Source: Hazenella coriacea
GTDB lineage: Bacteria > Bacillota > Bacilli > Thermoactinomycetales > Thermoactinomycetaceae
Direction of reading: 5' to 3'
Assembly (NCBI RefSeq): GCF_004341825.1
Contig: NZ_SMAG01000001.1
Location: forward strand, 620,001 to 684,000
DNA: 64,000 nucleotides
Shown in pieces: positions 29,642 through 42,200 of this stretch (position 1 is the stretch's first letter; each line of letters starts with the position of its first letter). The position numbers and the translations under genes are program-made. The notes beneath the pieces are model-generated. The model searched no databases. It saw only the letters and a program-made list of their open reading frames with translations, and had not been told where the DNA came from.

Positions 29642-29903
29642 GATCCAAAGTATGATTGAACAACTAAAGCAGGAGGAGCCAGAACTAAAACAACAATTAG
29701 ACTTCATCCAACATCAGATTGATTGGCCTGAATCTTTCCAACCCCCTAGCTCCTCTCCATCCTGGTTCGATCAGCTTGGTGATTGGTTAACTCACTCAAA
29801 CTCGCTTATTCCCAACCTTATATCCCAACTTCCACTATCCATTGGAGTAGCTGCAATAATGACTGGGATTATTTGTCCCGCACTCATCCTATGGTTCCTA
29901 TAG
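29607..29903 (+). CDS. Putative membrane anti-sigma factor
   Basis: A 98-residue protein with an acidic, Gln-rich helical N-terminal part (DEIQSMIEQLKQEEPELKQQ) and one C-terminal membrane helix (SIGVAAIMTGIICPALILWF). It overlaps the sigma gene by 35 bases and has GGGAGGG before its ATG at 29607. Position and topology fit an anti-sigma factor that holds the sigma at the membrane. It has no zinc-binding HxxxCxxC motif, so it is not a classical ZAS-type anti-sigma. The function is inferred from context. Confidence 0.6.
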   Translation: MNQNPSPKELDEIQSMIEQLKQEEPELKQQLDFIQHQIDWPESFQPPSSSPSWFDQLGDWLTHSNSLIPNLISQLPLSIGVAAIMTGIICPALILWFL

Positions 29904-30043
29904 CTCTCCACAAAAAAGATTCACTTCAGCGAGATAAAGAATAAGCCAGCTAGCATGTGGATAACCACTAATCCAAACCTAAGACGACTCACAACTTACC
30001 CTAGACCGAAATTTCCATTACCTAAATTCGAAAGGAGTACCAA

Positions 30044-30733
30044 ATGTTAAGTATCCTAGATATTCTATATATTATTTTTATGAGTTCAAGCGGTGCTGTC
30101 ATTGGAGCGATCTCAATCATTGTTCAAAGATCATTTCAGAAGAAAGTACTGAATGACCTAGGACTCGACCAGCTACCCAAAGACCCCCAAGAATGTAATC
30201 AAATGTTGATCAAACGTTGTTCCTATCTCCGATCTTGGACAAATCTTGATACACTCCATGTAGGTGTTTTGTTGTATGGTTTACTCCTCCTCCTATGTGG
30301 ACTCATTGTTTCATTTATCGAGATGATCACATCGGAAATTGTCCGAGTTGATGTTGTGCCTGTCAACTATGGCTTATTGTTAACAAGTTTCATCTTAATT
30401 TTGATTAGCTCTATTTTAATCTTACAGCGCTTCTGGTTTGTGATCCGCTTACATCAATCAGATCAGGATCAACCCATACAAATTCCGAACTGGATGATAA
30501 GGAAGTCCATATCTTGGAATAAAAAATCAACAACAAAGAACTCAATGCCCATTACCACAATAACTCTTAGTATCTTAGGACCACTTGTAGGAGTAAGTAG
30601 CTTTTTTATCATGAAACAATGGGGACTCCCCTCATTCTTGGTCGTTATGGGGATATTTGTAGTCATATCCATCCTTTTACCTATCTTTGAATATCAATAT
30701 AGGAAAAAGAAAAATACTAAGTCAATCAACTAG
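30044..30733 (+). CDS. Uncharacterised polytopic membrane protein
   Basis: A 229-residue protein with about five membrane segments: one N-terminal (ILYIIFMSSSGAVIGAISII), two in the middle (VLLYGLLLLLCGLIVSFI and YGLLLTSFILILISSILIL) and two near the C-terminus. The N-terminal loop is charged (DQLPKDPQEC) and the C-terminal tail basic. No family is recognised. It follows the sigma/anti-sigma pair by 140 bases and could be part of that regulon, though no ECF promoter is seen before it. Confidence 0.6.
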   Translation: MLSILDILYIIFMSSSGAVIGAISIIVQRSFQKKVLNDLGLDQLPKDPQECNQMLIKRCSYLRSWTNLDTLHVGVLLYGLLLLLCGLIVSFIEMITSEIVRVDVVPVNYGLLLTSFILILISSILILQRFWFVIRLHQSDQDQPIQIPNWMIRKSISWNKKSTTKNSMPITTITLSILGPLVGVSSFFIMKQWGLPSFLVVMGIFVVISILLPIFEYQYRKKKNTKSIN

Positions 30734-30776
30734 ATTTGATGTAAATAAGAGGAGTAAGTAGTCCGAAAATTCCACA

Positions 30777-30806
30777 CCACCTAGTATGTAGTTTCACACT
30801 AGGTGG
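30777..30806 (+). terminator. Hairpin after membrane protein gene
   Basis: A 9-bp stem CCACCTAGT/ACTAGGTGG (30777-30785 and 30798-30806). Only a weak T run follows, so termination is likely but not certain. Confidence 0.5.
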
Positions 30807-31148
30807 TTCAACTTAAATTATACTGATATAACAATTTAAAAATTACATTTTATAAATATATAAGTCTAATTTAATAGAGAATAAATTTTGTACAATAAAG
30901 CAAATTTCGGTACTATATTTTATTGAATTTGGAATAATAAAGTATTACCATTTAAATTGAGTAACTCTTTTTACTCTTTTTATAATTTGAAAACGTTTCC
31001 ATATATACTTAATGAAAAGAGTATGAAGTTGCTAGACAATTTTCATTAGAGATTGGAGGTTATGCTTTTGTCAGTTGGTTTGTTTTAAAATGAATAACCA
31101 GACATTAGATTAGAAAACTATAAACTTGATTAACTATTGGAGGTCAGA
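30807..31148. promoter_or_regulatory. AT-rich regulatory region of desaturase with a cre-like site
   Basis: No gene of normal size. TGAAAACGTTTCCA at 30988-31001 matches the catabolite-response element consensus at all but one position, so CcpA control is possible. A ribosome site GGAGG near 31055 leads into an eight-codon frame (MLLSVGLF) that ends before the desaturase site; it could be a leader peptide or chance. Confidence 0.45.
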
Positions 31149-32162
31149 ATGAATACAACTTTGCATTCAACACCTGAAGAATATCTTGCAAATACACCCA
31201 TACCTAAAGATATTGAACAACGAGTTCGAAAGTTACAGACTCGAAATAATTGGTATGGTTTTTTTGCTCTTGCTATGGATTGGCTCATCATTGCTATAGC
31301 TATTTATTTAGCTCACATCATACCTACGATTTGGATGTATCTCATTAGTATCGTACTAATCGGTAGCCGAATGCGCGGTTTAGACAATATGACACATGAG
31401 GCCAGTCATGCCATGTTGTTCAAAAACAGGTTTCTGAATAGATGGATTTCCTCTTTTTTTGCCACTTTTCCTGTACTTAAGTCTTTCTCTACGTATCGAA
31501 AATCCCATTTTATGCACCACCGTCATTTATGGACTGAAAAAGACCCTGATTTTATTCGTTACAAATTAAATGGTTTAGATCAACCTGTGGAAAAAGGATG
31601 GCGATTTATACTCAAACATGTGATTCGACCACTCATCTTAATTCATGTACCTGGTTACATCAAAGGAGCGATCAGTGCCAACTTTTTCTCTCAAGATGAA
31701 ACGATCAGTGAACGATGCATTCGCATAGGATATTGGCTTTTAATTATAAGTGCTTCTATTCTGTTTGGTTTTTGGAAAGAATTGATTTTGTTTTGGTTGG
31801 TTCCATTACTAACGACCTACCAAGTCATTAGCTATTGGGTTGAAATGGGGGAACATGCAGGTTTAAAAAGTCAAAATGCCCTGTTTGCTTCACGAAACTC
31901 ATTTGGTGGTTTTCTTTCCCGATTTCTTTTTCATCCACACAACGATCCATATCATCTCGTTCATCACTTGTATCCAGCCGTTCCACATTACAATATCAAA
32001 AAAGCTCACTTAATTCTTATGGAGTTTGATGAGTATCGGAAAGCTCACCATTGTATGGGTTTTTTCAAGCCTTTCAGTCCCGGATTTCCATCTGTTATTG
32101 AAGATATTCAAAAGGGAAATGGATCAACAATCCATCATCATGTTGATCAATCTATTTCATAA
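31149..32162 (+). CDS. Membrane fatty-acid desaturase family protein
   Basis: A 337-residue di-iron membrane desaturase or hydroxylase with about four helices and the histidine clusters HEASH (83-87), HFMHHRH (120-126), EHAG (235-238) and H-N-D-P-Y-H-L-V-H-H (264-273). Such enzymes insert double bonds into acyl chains or act on related lipids. The start is the ATG at 31149 after GGAGGT. It lies about 1.1 kb from the end of the NRPS operon and points towards it. It could desaturate the acyl cap of that product, or serve membrane fluidity; sequence alone does not decide. Confidence 0.85.
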   Translation: MNTTLHSTPEEYLANTPIPKDIEQRVRKLQTRNNWYGFFALAMDWLIIAIAIYLAHIIPTIWMYLISIVLIGSRMRGLDNMTHEASHAMLFKNRFLNRWISSFFATFPVLKSFSTYRKSHFMHHRHLWTEKDPDFIRYKLNGLDQPVEKGWRFILKHVIRPLILIHVPGYIKGAISANFFSQDETISERCIRIGYWLLIISASILFGFWKELILFWLVPLLTTYQVISYWVEMGEHAGLKSQNALFASRNSFGGFLSRFLFHPHNDPYHLVHHLYPAVPHYNIKKAHLILMEFDEYRKAHHCMGFFKPFSPGFPSVIEDIQKGNGSTIHHHVDQSIS

Positions 32163-32186
32163 GATGAACCTTCTATCCTTGTTAGA

Positions 32187-32204
32187 TTTCAGCCATAGCT
32201 GAAA
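32187..32204 (+). terminator. Hairpin after desaturase gene
   Basis: TTTCAGC-CATA-GCTGAAA, a 7-bp perfect stem. The downstream sequence is only moderately T-rich. Confidence 0.45.
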
Positions 32205-32286
32205 GATGTTTAATTGTCTTCTTTGTGTTAATATTGGCTAATCAATGACCACAATTACATACTAGGAATTCAAAGGAGGTCATCAC

Positions 32287-33141
32287 TTGGATCATCAGAA
32301 AATCGCAGAAACACCTCGTTGCTTTTCAGAATATGGTCAACTTGAGCAAGTCGTGTTATGTACACCTCAGTATATGCGCATTGTTGACATTATCAATGAA
32401 ACTCAACGATCTTATGTGGAAGAAAATATACAGGTGAACGTAGCCATCGAACAACATCAAAAATTAGTATCTACATTAGAAGAAGCCCAAGTAGAAGTCA
32501 TCTTAATACCTCCAGATTCCCAATTACCCGAACAAGTATTTACACGAGATATCGCCTTTACGATTGGGGAAAATATTTTTATCGGCAACATGCAAACGAC
32601 TATTCGTAATGGCGAAGAAAAAATATTTCAAAACATGTTGGATCAACGTGGAATCTCCTACCACACTCTAAAGTCTGGGACCATTGAAGGTGGAGATGTC
32701 ATTATTGATGATAAAAAAGTCTGGATCGGCATTGGAAATCGAAGCAGCGAACCCGTTTTACGGGAATTACAAAATTTATTGCCTGACTATCATATAACCC
32801 CTGTCCCCTTTAATCCTAGGTATTTACATTTAGATTGTGTGTTTAACCCCATATCGGCCCATGAAGCTCTAATATTTTCACCTGCTTTTCCTCAAGAATC
32901 ATTAGATTTACTTTCTGACAGTTACGACTTGATTGAAGTGACAGAGAAAGAACAATTCCAACTTTGTGTGAATCTGATCGCCCTTGGGGAGAAAAAAGTT
33001 GTCACTCAACCCCTATACCATGAATTAAATCGTGAATTAGAACAAAGAGGCTTCCACTTAGTCCATGTTGATATTTCAGAAATTATAAAATCAGGTGGAG
33101 GGTTTCGCTGTATTACTATGCCTCTTGTTCGTAGAAGATAA
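32287..33141 (+). CDS. DDAH/arginine-deiminase-like amidinohydrolase (YkgA type)
   Basis: A 284-residue guanidine-modifying enzyme of the pentein fold. Motifs: FTRD (85-88), EGGD (134-137), HLDC (181-184) with the catalytic His, and GGGFRCITMPL with nucleophile Cys275. It resembles B. subtilis YkgA and dimethylarginine dimethylaminohydrolases, which cut methylarginine or arginine to citrulline-type products. The start is a TTG at 32287, seven bases after GGAGG. It lies next to the NRPS operon but is convergent with it. It could supply or tailor a guanidine-bearing building block, but a primary-metabolism role is equally possible. Confidence 0.82.
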   Translation: MDHQKIAETPRCFSEYGQLEQVVLCTPQYMRIVDIINETQRSYVEENIQVNVAIEQHQKLVSTLEEAQVEVILIPPDSQLPEQVFTRDIAFTIGENIFIGNMQTTIRNGEEKIFQNMLDQRGISYHTLKSGTIEGGDVIIDDKKVWIGIGNRSSEPVLRELQNLLPDYHITPVPFNPRYLHLDCVFNPISAHEALIFSPAFPQESLDLLSDSYDLIEVTEKEQFQLCVNLIALGEKKVVTQPLYHELNRELEQRGFHLVHVDISEIIKSGGGFRCITMPLVRRR

Positions 33142-33155
33142 ATAAATTTATTATG

Positions 33156-33195
33156 GAGGCTGCTGACCAAAATTTAGGTCTGTAGCCTCTTATCT
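33156..33195 (+). terminator. Terminator after DDAH-like gene
   Basis: Imperfect stem GAGGCT...GACC/GGTC...AGCCTC (33156-33189) followed by a T-rich stretch. Confidence 0.65.
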
Positions 33196-33223
33196 TTGAT
33201 CTAACAACACTCATTACATATAG

Positions 33224-33256
33224 AATCCCCTGATCTTTTCTCAAGAGCAGGGGATT
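33224..33256 (-). terminator. Terminator of the NRPS operon
   Basis: A 9-bp stem AATCCCCTG/CAGGGGATT (33224-33232 and 33248-33256) just after the stop of the last NRPS gene. The T run on the minus strand is weak. Confidence 0.55.
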
Positions 33257-33270
33257 GAAACAGTTGACTT

Positions 33271-36200
33271 CTAGTCTAAAAAGTTAAAGATCACATTTTC
33301 AATTTCATTGTTTTCGATTGCCAATCCTTCAATCTCGATCTCATCGATGGTTACTTCTCGATTCAAACTAATCATCTCTAAGACAGAAATAAAGTCTTGT
33401 GACATTCTCTTCATCGTCTCTTTTTCAAACAGCTTGCTTGAATACTCCAGCTCAAAATGAATGTTGTCTTCTCTACTTTCTGCATAAAGTAACAGATCAA
33501 ACTTTGAAATAGGGTTTCGATAACTGATCGGTGTTAATTTAATATCCCCCATAACATTTTGAGTCTTTTGAGCATCTTGGAAGGCAAACATAGTTGAAAA
33601 GATAGGACTTCTACTTGGGTCTCTTTTGATATTTAACTGATCTACAAGTAAATCAAATTGGTAATCTTGATTTTCAACTGCTTTGAGTAAGTTTTCCCTC
33701 ACCTCTAACAGCAGTTGAAGAAAAGATTTATTCTTTTCAGGGAAACTTCTAATCGCTAATGTGTTAGCAAACATACCAATAATATTGTGTAAATCTGAAT
33801 GGGTTCGCCCCAGAATGGGTAAGCCAATAATCAAGTCCTGCTGTGAAGTATACTTAGACAATAGAACAGTATAAGCCGCAAGTAGAGTCATATTAAGTGT
33901 TGCATCCGTTTCCATACACAACTGATCCAACCGCTCTTTTAAGTCCTTACCGATCACAAAGTTTAAATGATCTCCTTCAAAGCTTTGCAAAACAGGTCTA
34001 GGATAATTGGTTGGCATATTTAACACAGGTAGTTCTCCAGAAAGTACATCCAACCAGTATTTCTCCTGTTGATCTGCAGCTTCTGTCTTCAAAAACTCAT
34101 TCTGCCACACTGCAAAATCCTTATACTGCAATTGTAGCTCAGGTATCTCTTTACCTTCATAGAGATTCATAAATTCACGGGTCAAAATATGAACTGAATG
34201 TCCATCAGATATGATATGGTGCATATCTGTTAACAGAATGTGTAGATCCGGACGGAGTCGTATGATCCCTACTCTTAGCAAAGGAGCTTGACTTAAATCA
34301 AAAGGTCGCACAAATGAGTCAATCATTTTTCTTAACTGATCATCCATCTCTTCATCAGGATGGATCTTCAGCTCCTCTTCCCAATGGGTATACTCAACTT
34401 CTACTTCCACATGTTCTTGGATTCGTTGTTTCGGTTCACCATCTACAATTTCAAAGAATGTCCGAAATGCTTCGTGTCTATTGACAAGCTTGGTAAACAC
34501 TTTTTTCAATCTTTCTAGATCGATCTCTCCTTCAAGTAAGATCGCCCTTGGCATATTGTATGTTGTACCAATCCCTTCAAGCTGATTAAGGATATACAAC
34601 CTTTTTTGGGCTGATGAAAGCTCACATTGCTTACAATTCTTTAATGGCTTGAGAGATGCATAAATACTTTTAGCTGCTTCTTTTATATACTCTCCCATTC
34701 CTTTAACTGTGGGTGCTTGAAACACTCTACGCATTGGAATATTGACATGAAGTTGCTTATGAACCTCCGCTGTTAACAACATAGCCTTTAAAGAGTTTCC
34801 ACCAAGTTCAAAGAAATGATCATTCACACCCACTCGTTCAACCTCAAGTATTTCTGACCAAATTTCTGCGATTTTTTGTTCAATCGGATCTATAGGTGTC
34901 TCATACTCTACTGTGATCACACTCTGATCGACTTGTTCAGAAAGAGCTCGATAATTAATTTTCCCATTTGGCGTGAGAGGGATTTGATCCACCTTGATAA
35001 ATGAAGATGGCATCATATAGTAAGGAAGCCTGTTTAAAAGGAATTGTCTTAATTCCAATCCATCAATATCCTCTTGCAACACGAGATACGCACATAGACG
35101 ATCATTGAAGTTGTGTCCATCTTTTTTACCAACAACAATTGCATCTAATACAGCCTGATGTTGCACCAGGATCGAAGCAATTTCATCTGGCTCTACTCTG
35201 AATCCACGTATTTTAAGCTGTCTATCTATCCGTCCTAAAAATTCAATCTCTCCGTGAGAGTTAAATCTACCTAAATCACCTGTTCGATAGAGTCTAATTT
35301 TTTCATAACCCCCAAAAGAGACTTCAACAAACAGGTCATCATTCATCTCATTTTGGTTTAGATAGCCTTCTGTTAAACCATCACCCGCAATACAGATTTC
35401 CCCAGCTACTCCGATTGGAACAGGTTTTAGATAAGAATTCAAAATAAACACCTTCACATTATCGATCGGCTTTCCAATGATAGTTCGATGATGAAGCCAA
35501 TCCAGTTGAGCAACATTTATTTTATGCGCAATTGAACCAATAGTAGCCTCTGAAGGTCCATAATGATTTATGATTTCTACTTCAGGATATAAGCTGTTAA
35601 ATTTTACAATATCAGTGTATTTGGCCTCTTCTCCACCCAATACTACTAATCTTAATGCGTAATGATTGTGATCTTTCCCAATCATTGGGTTATGAACCAT
35701 CAGGTTAAACAAGGATGGAGTCAGCTTGATATACGTGATCTTGTTATCTGTTAAATACTTTAGCAAGTTTTCTGGAACAGTATAAAAATCCTTGGGCGCT
35801 ACATGTAATTCACATCCATTTAGCAAAGCTGAATACAAGCCTGTATATCCTAAGTCAAATGCAAAAGAGGATAACAACATGGTTCGATCACTACTTTTAA
35901 TCGCTACTTGACGAGTAAACCAAGAAATGTAGTTAACCAAACTTTGATTTTTTACGGGTACTCCCTTTGGCAGACCCGTGGTTCCAGAAGTATAAATCAA
36001 ATAAATCGGATCATGTGATTGACCAACATCTTTAGGATTTGAGCAATCGCCAGTGAACCACTTTGGATTCTCTAGTACTATTTTTTCACCTGGATAATCA
36101 GTAACTGTTGGTAATAAATGCGCCTGAGTCAGAAGAGCCATTGATTCACTGGACTCAAGTATAAAGCAAATCCGTTCTTCTGGAGTCTCAGGATCAATCG

Positions 36201-39200
36201 GAAGATAAGTAGCTCCACTCTTAATAACGCCCCATACACCAACAATCATTTCAATGGAAGGCTCCGCCAATACTCCGATCACTGTATTTGGTTTTGCTCC
36301 CTTTTCGATCAGGTGTCTTGCCAATTGATTCGATTTTTCATTCAGTTCCTTATAAGTTATCTTCTTTGCTCCCGATACGATGGCTATACGGTCTGGATCT
36401 CGCTCCACTTGCTCTTCAAATAACTCTTTGATTGTTTTTGATGTAGGATATGGAACGGTTGTACGATTTATATCAAATAGCAACAAGTCTCTTTCTGCTG
36501 TTGTTAACAGGTCGATTTCCCCAATAGGTATCGTGAGATCCTCTACCATAGCTTCAAGAATACGAATCAAATGTTGGGTCATTCGCTCAATAGTACTGTT
36601 GCTAAATAGACCTGTTCTATACTCCATCACCAAATCGAGTTCACCATCTAGTTCAGTCACTTTCAGTTCTAAATCAAATTTTGCCGTTCTATTTTTATGT
36701 TCGTAAGGGATCACATCAAAATCATCCACTTGCGCCTTATTTAGGTCAACATTCTCAAATGCAAACATCACATCAAATAAAGGATGACGACTCAAATCTC
36801 TGTTTAAATTTAGTTTTTCGACAAGCATCTCAAATGGATAGTCCTGATTTTCAAGAGCTTCAAATGAATTTTTCGCCACCTCTTTGATAAAACTTTTCAA
36901 GGTAGTTTCAGGTTTAGGATCATTTCTAAGTGCAAGTGTATTAACAAACATTCCTACTAGATTTTCCAAATCAGCATGTCGTCTTCCTGCCACTGGACTT
37001 CCTACAACAATATCTTCTTGAGAAGTATACTGGTGCAACAATACATTAAACGCCGATAATAAGACTGAGTACAGGGTGACACCTTGTTCCACAGTGATCC
37101 GATTTAATTCTGATGTTAAGCGACTACTTAATTTCAGTCTCACTTCATCGCCTTCAAATGTTTGTTCATCGGATCTAGGATAGTCTGTAGGCAGATCTAA
37201 GAGTGGAATTTCTTGAGAAAATTGATCTAACCAATATTCCTCTTGCTTTTGTATCCCTGAATGAATCAAGTCATTCTGCCAAGCTGCAAAATCTTTATAT
37301 TGTAAGTTTAGCTCTGGCAACTCTCTTCCTTCATACAAACTGAAAAACTCTCTAATCAAAATACTAATGGATAAACCATCCGACACAATATGATGCATAT
37401 CATACATCAGTAAAAACTTTGATGGTGACAATTCAACAATAGCAGCACGGAACAAAGGAGGATGTTCCAACGCAAAAGGTTGAATAAACGATTCCATCCA
37501 ACGATCTATATCATTTTTATTCATCTCTAAACGTTGAAGTTCAAAGTCAACGTTCTGATGCACTCTTTGAAATATTTGTCCCTCGACCTGCTCAAAAGAA
37601 GTTCTCAGTATTTCATGTCGGTTGATTAACGCTTTAAACGATTTTTCCATTCGCTCTTGATCCACTTTACCCTCAATGATAACAGCACTGGGCATGTTAT
37701 AATTAGTACTCATTCCGCCGAGCTGATGAACGAAGTACATTCGTCTTTGAGCGGCCGACACTTCATAAAATTCCTGCTCTGCAACAGGATCAATCGACAT
37801 GTATGTGGTTTTCTTTTTTAAAGCTTCTTCAATCAGTACAGATAACTCTTTAATGGTTGGCATTTCAAAGACTTTAGCCAATGGAAGCTCCACATCAAAC
37901 TTCCTGTGTATTTCAGAAATGAGCGTAATCGCTTTTAAAGATTGACCACCAATTTCAAAAAAGTGTTGATTCATTCCTACTTCATCAACTTCAAGGAGTT
38001 CCTCCCACATTTGAACCAATTTCTTCTGTATTTCCGTTTGTGGAACCTCTAATTCCTCCTCAGGTTTCGTGATGATGGTCATATGAGTAAGTGCTTTGCG
38101 ATCGATTTTCCCATTTGGATTGAGAGGAAACTGATCTACTTGGATAAAAAATGATGGCACCATGTACTCTGGAAGCTTATTCTGTAGAAATTCTCTTATT
38201 TCCGATGTTTTATCTCCTTCAGGGTCTATAGCAACATAATAAGCCACCAGATAGTTATCTCTTGTACTACCTTCTTTCACAACGATAACTCCATCTTTTA
38301 CAAGAGCGCATCGGTTCAAAACGGTTTCCACTTCACCAATGTCAATGCGATGACCTCTAATTTTTGTCTGATCATCCTTTCTTCCTAAAACCTCAATACT
38401 ACCGTCTTCAAGCATCCTTCCTAGATCCCCAGTTTGGTAAAGTCGTTGACCGTAGCCATCGTAAAATGGATCTTCAATAAATTTTTCTTTCGTTAACTCT
38501 GGATGATTTAGATAACCTCTCGCTAAAGGAATTCCGCCGATGAAAATTTCACCTTTGACTCCAACAGGAAGTGGTTTCATGCTCTCATCCAAAATATAAA
38601 TCCGTCGATTGGCAAGCGGCTTCCCTACTGGAATGAATTTCAAATGTGCACTCTTGTTTCCTTTTCCTGAAACAGGATACAAGGTACTGGTCATCGCCGT
38701 TTCAGCTGGCCCATAAGCATTTAAAAGAAGAATATGCTCCAAAGGAAGCTCTTCCCAAAGTGACACTTTCTCCGCCGGCATCTGTTCCCCACCAACAACA
38801 ACTAACCGTAACTTGCTAGTTGGAATAATTTCTGGGCGATTATGCCACTCTTGCACGACCTCGTTCCAATAAGAGGTAGGAAGATTCGTCACAGTAAGCC
38901 CTAGTTCCACACATTTTTTCGCAAATTGATAAGGTGTCCAAATGCTATGATCCCGTAGAACAAGAGTCGCTCCTCCAGCCAATGTCGTAAGAATTTGCTC
39001 GAGTGATATATCAAAACTGATCGAAGAAAACTGGAGAATACGATCCTCTGGTGTGATTTGGTAACGGTGGATCATGTCAATCGAATGGCTAACCACTGCT
39101 TCATGTGGCATCATCACACCTTTCGGTTTTCCAGATGAACCTGAAGTGTAAATGATATATGCCAGATGATCAGGGCGAACCTTGGATTTAGGATGAGTCT

Positions 39201-42200
39201 CTGGCTCTCGAACAACTAAGTCCCACTCAGTATCCAAACAGACCGTTTGACATGCATCATTTTGAACTTTGGACTTGAGAGCATTCTCAGTTAGCAAGAC
39301 AGGTACCTCTGCATCTTCTAACATCATTTTGAGCCGTTCAGTAGGATAATTCACATCAATAGGTAGGAAAGCTCCTCCTGCTTTCAAGATCCCAAGAATT
39401 CCGACGATCATCTTTAGCGAACGTTCCACATACACCCCAACAGGTACTTCTGGACCAACCCCCATTTTTATGAGCTTGTGAGCCAATTGATTGGAGAGGA
39501 CATCCAATTCCCTATAAGATAAGCGCTCACCATCCTGCATAACCGCTGTATGGTGCGGGTGTAGCTTTACTTGTGCTTCAAACAAGTCGTTAAAGCATTG
39601 TTCTTTGGGATAATACATCAAGGTATGATTGCGTCCGACTAAAATTTCATGGATCTCTTGCTCGGACATCATCGAAAGCTGACCCAAGGTACCTGATTCA
39701 CACGCCAAAATCTGCTGAATGATATGAACCAGATGACCAAGAATTTGATTGGCCTCAGCTTCATCTAAATAATGGTGATCAAATAAAATCTTTACGTGTA
39801 ATTTCGGATGTAAATTACAATAGACAGTTAAGGGATAGTCCATTTGTTCCTCTACTCGCATCGATGCCACATTTAAAGATCCTAATCCTTCTTTTAATGC
39901 TAGTTCAAAAGGATAATTTTCGAAAATAACGATGCTTTCATATAGATCAAAGAGAGCTGTATCCCTCGGAACTTCACTCCAATTCCGAATGTCGGCGAGA
40001 GAAGTATATTCAAATTGGCGCATTTCAGCTTGTTTCAACTGTAAATTCTGTAGCCAATCTTTAAGGCTGTAATGATCATCCACATTGATTCTAAATGGCT
40101 GTGTATTCATCAAACATCCAATGATAGAATCCGATTGATTTAAATCCACGGGTCGACCTGATGAAGTGGTACCAAAAACCACATCATTGATTCCAGAATA
40201 ACGGTTTAAAAGGATTGCCCAAGCACCTTGCACGATTGTATTTAATGTAATGCGATGTTTTTTCGCAAATGATTTCATTTTTTCTTGGATTTCATCAGAC
40301 ACTTCATAAACAACATCCCCGTAAGCGGATATTGCTTGCGTTTTTACCTTTGTCGGGAAAATATGGTTAAACCGGATCGGTGTTTGAAACCCTTTTAATG
40401 CTTGCTTCCAAAAGTCTTCTGCTTTTTCTAGGTCTTGTTTTTGCAGCCATTTCACATATTCTCTCAAAGAGAGTGCATCGTTTAGGTTAAGAGAATCCCC
40501 GTCACAATAAGCCTTATAAAGCAAACCAATCTCTTTGAGGAGGATCCCTGAAGACCAACCGTCAAATTGAAGATGATGGTGTGTCCAAACCACTTCATAA
40601 AGAGAATCTTTCCGCTTCACGACCAACACTCTCATCAATGGAGTGGATGATAAGTCAAATCCTTTTCTACGATCTTCCTCGAGCAAATGATCTAGCTTTT
40701 GTTGACTCTCATCTTCTGGAATGTCACTCCAATCGATCACTTCAAAAGGAACTTTTATATCTTTATGGATCACTTGTATCGGCTCTTTCAATCCATCCCA
40801 ATGGTATGAAGCTCTTAAACTCTCGTGTCGATCCAACAGAGTCTGCCAAGTCTTTTTAAAAGCTTCGATATTTAGGTGAGAGTGGATCGTAAAGACCGTT
40901 TGCTCTACCGTTACAGATGAATCCGGTGAATAAATGTGATGAAAAACCATACTCTGTTGGACAGGTGAAAGTGGATAAATATCTTCGATGTTTTTATATT
41001 GTACGACCCAATCATCCAATTTCTTTTGCCCAACCTCGACTAGCGGAAAATCTGAGGGGGTAAATTGGCAGATTGTTTGCGCCTTACAGTATTGGATGGT
41101 ATTTCTCAAGTGGTACACGAAATCATCTGCTAAACGCTGAATCGTTTCTGGCAAATGCTTATGAGTGCTATACTTCCACTCGATGTTCAGCTCACCATCG
41201 ACAATCATACAATCGATATCGATCAAATGGCTTCTGATCCCATTTAAATCGCGTGCAGAACCTGTATTTACATCTGAAATTTTAAATAGCTTACTCTTTT
41301 CTAATATCTGCTCAAACTGTCCAAGGTAATTAAAAGTTACTTGAGCCCTTGGTTTAGATGTAATTTTTTCACGAATTTCTTGATCTGCTAAATAATATAA
41401 AAGTTCATATCCAATTCCACCATGAGGAACTTTCCGAAGATCTTCTTTCACTTGTTTTATTAAATTAGCCATTGGCTCTTCGGGATTGACTCCATGTAGA
41501 ACCATTGGATACACACAGGTAAACCAACCGATCGTACGGGAGACATCATGTTCTTTCAATAATGGAACCCTTCCATGCCCTTCTAAATCAATCAGTGTTG
41601 CTCCATTCCATGAAGAAAAGGTAAAAGAGAGTGCCGTAAGCAGAATATCATCAATCCTCGTTTTGAATGCGGAATGAATATCAGACAACAAGTATTGGGT
41701 TTCGTCCTTCCTCAACTTAACGGAAATCGTACGGGCGGACTTCTCTGTATTTAATCCTTTCTTGAGATCCACAGGGATCGAATGGATTGAAGATGAAGCC
41801 TTGTCCAACCAATAACCTAGCTCCTCCTTGAGTGAAGTGGAATGGGCATACTCATATAAATACTCTGACCATTTCTTAAAAGAAAGGCTCTTTGGAGGAA
41901 GCTGTACGGTCTCCTTATTTTTCAGTTGTTCATATATACCTTGTAAGTCTTCAATGATAATCCGCCATGAGTAACCATCTACAACAAGATGATGCGCAGT
42001 CATAAACAGCTTTCCGCGCTGCTCTTTTCCATAATCAAAAAATGCTGCTCTCATGATTGGACCTTCGGTAATATTCAATCTACACTGAAGATCAGATAAA
42101 ATCTGACTCATTTTGTCATGACGCTCCATGATTGGCGTATCCGACAAATCATAAATATCAAATAACACATGTGGATCAGAGTCTGAATAAACTTGACTCC

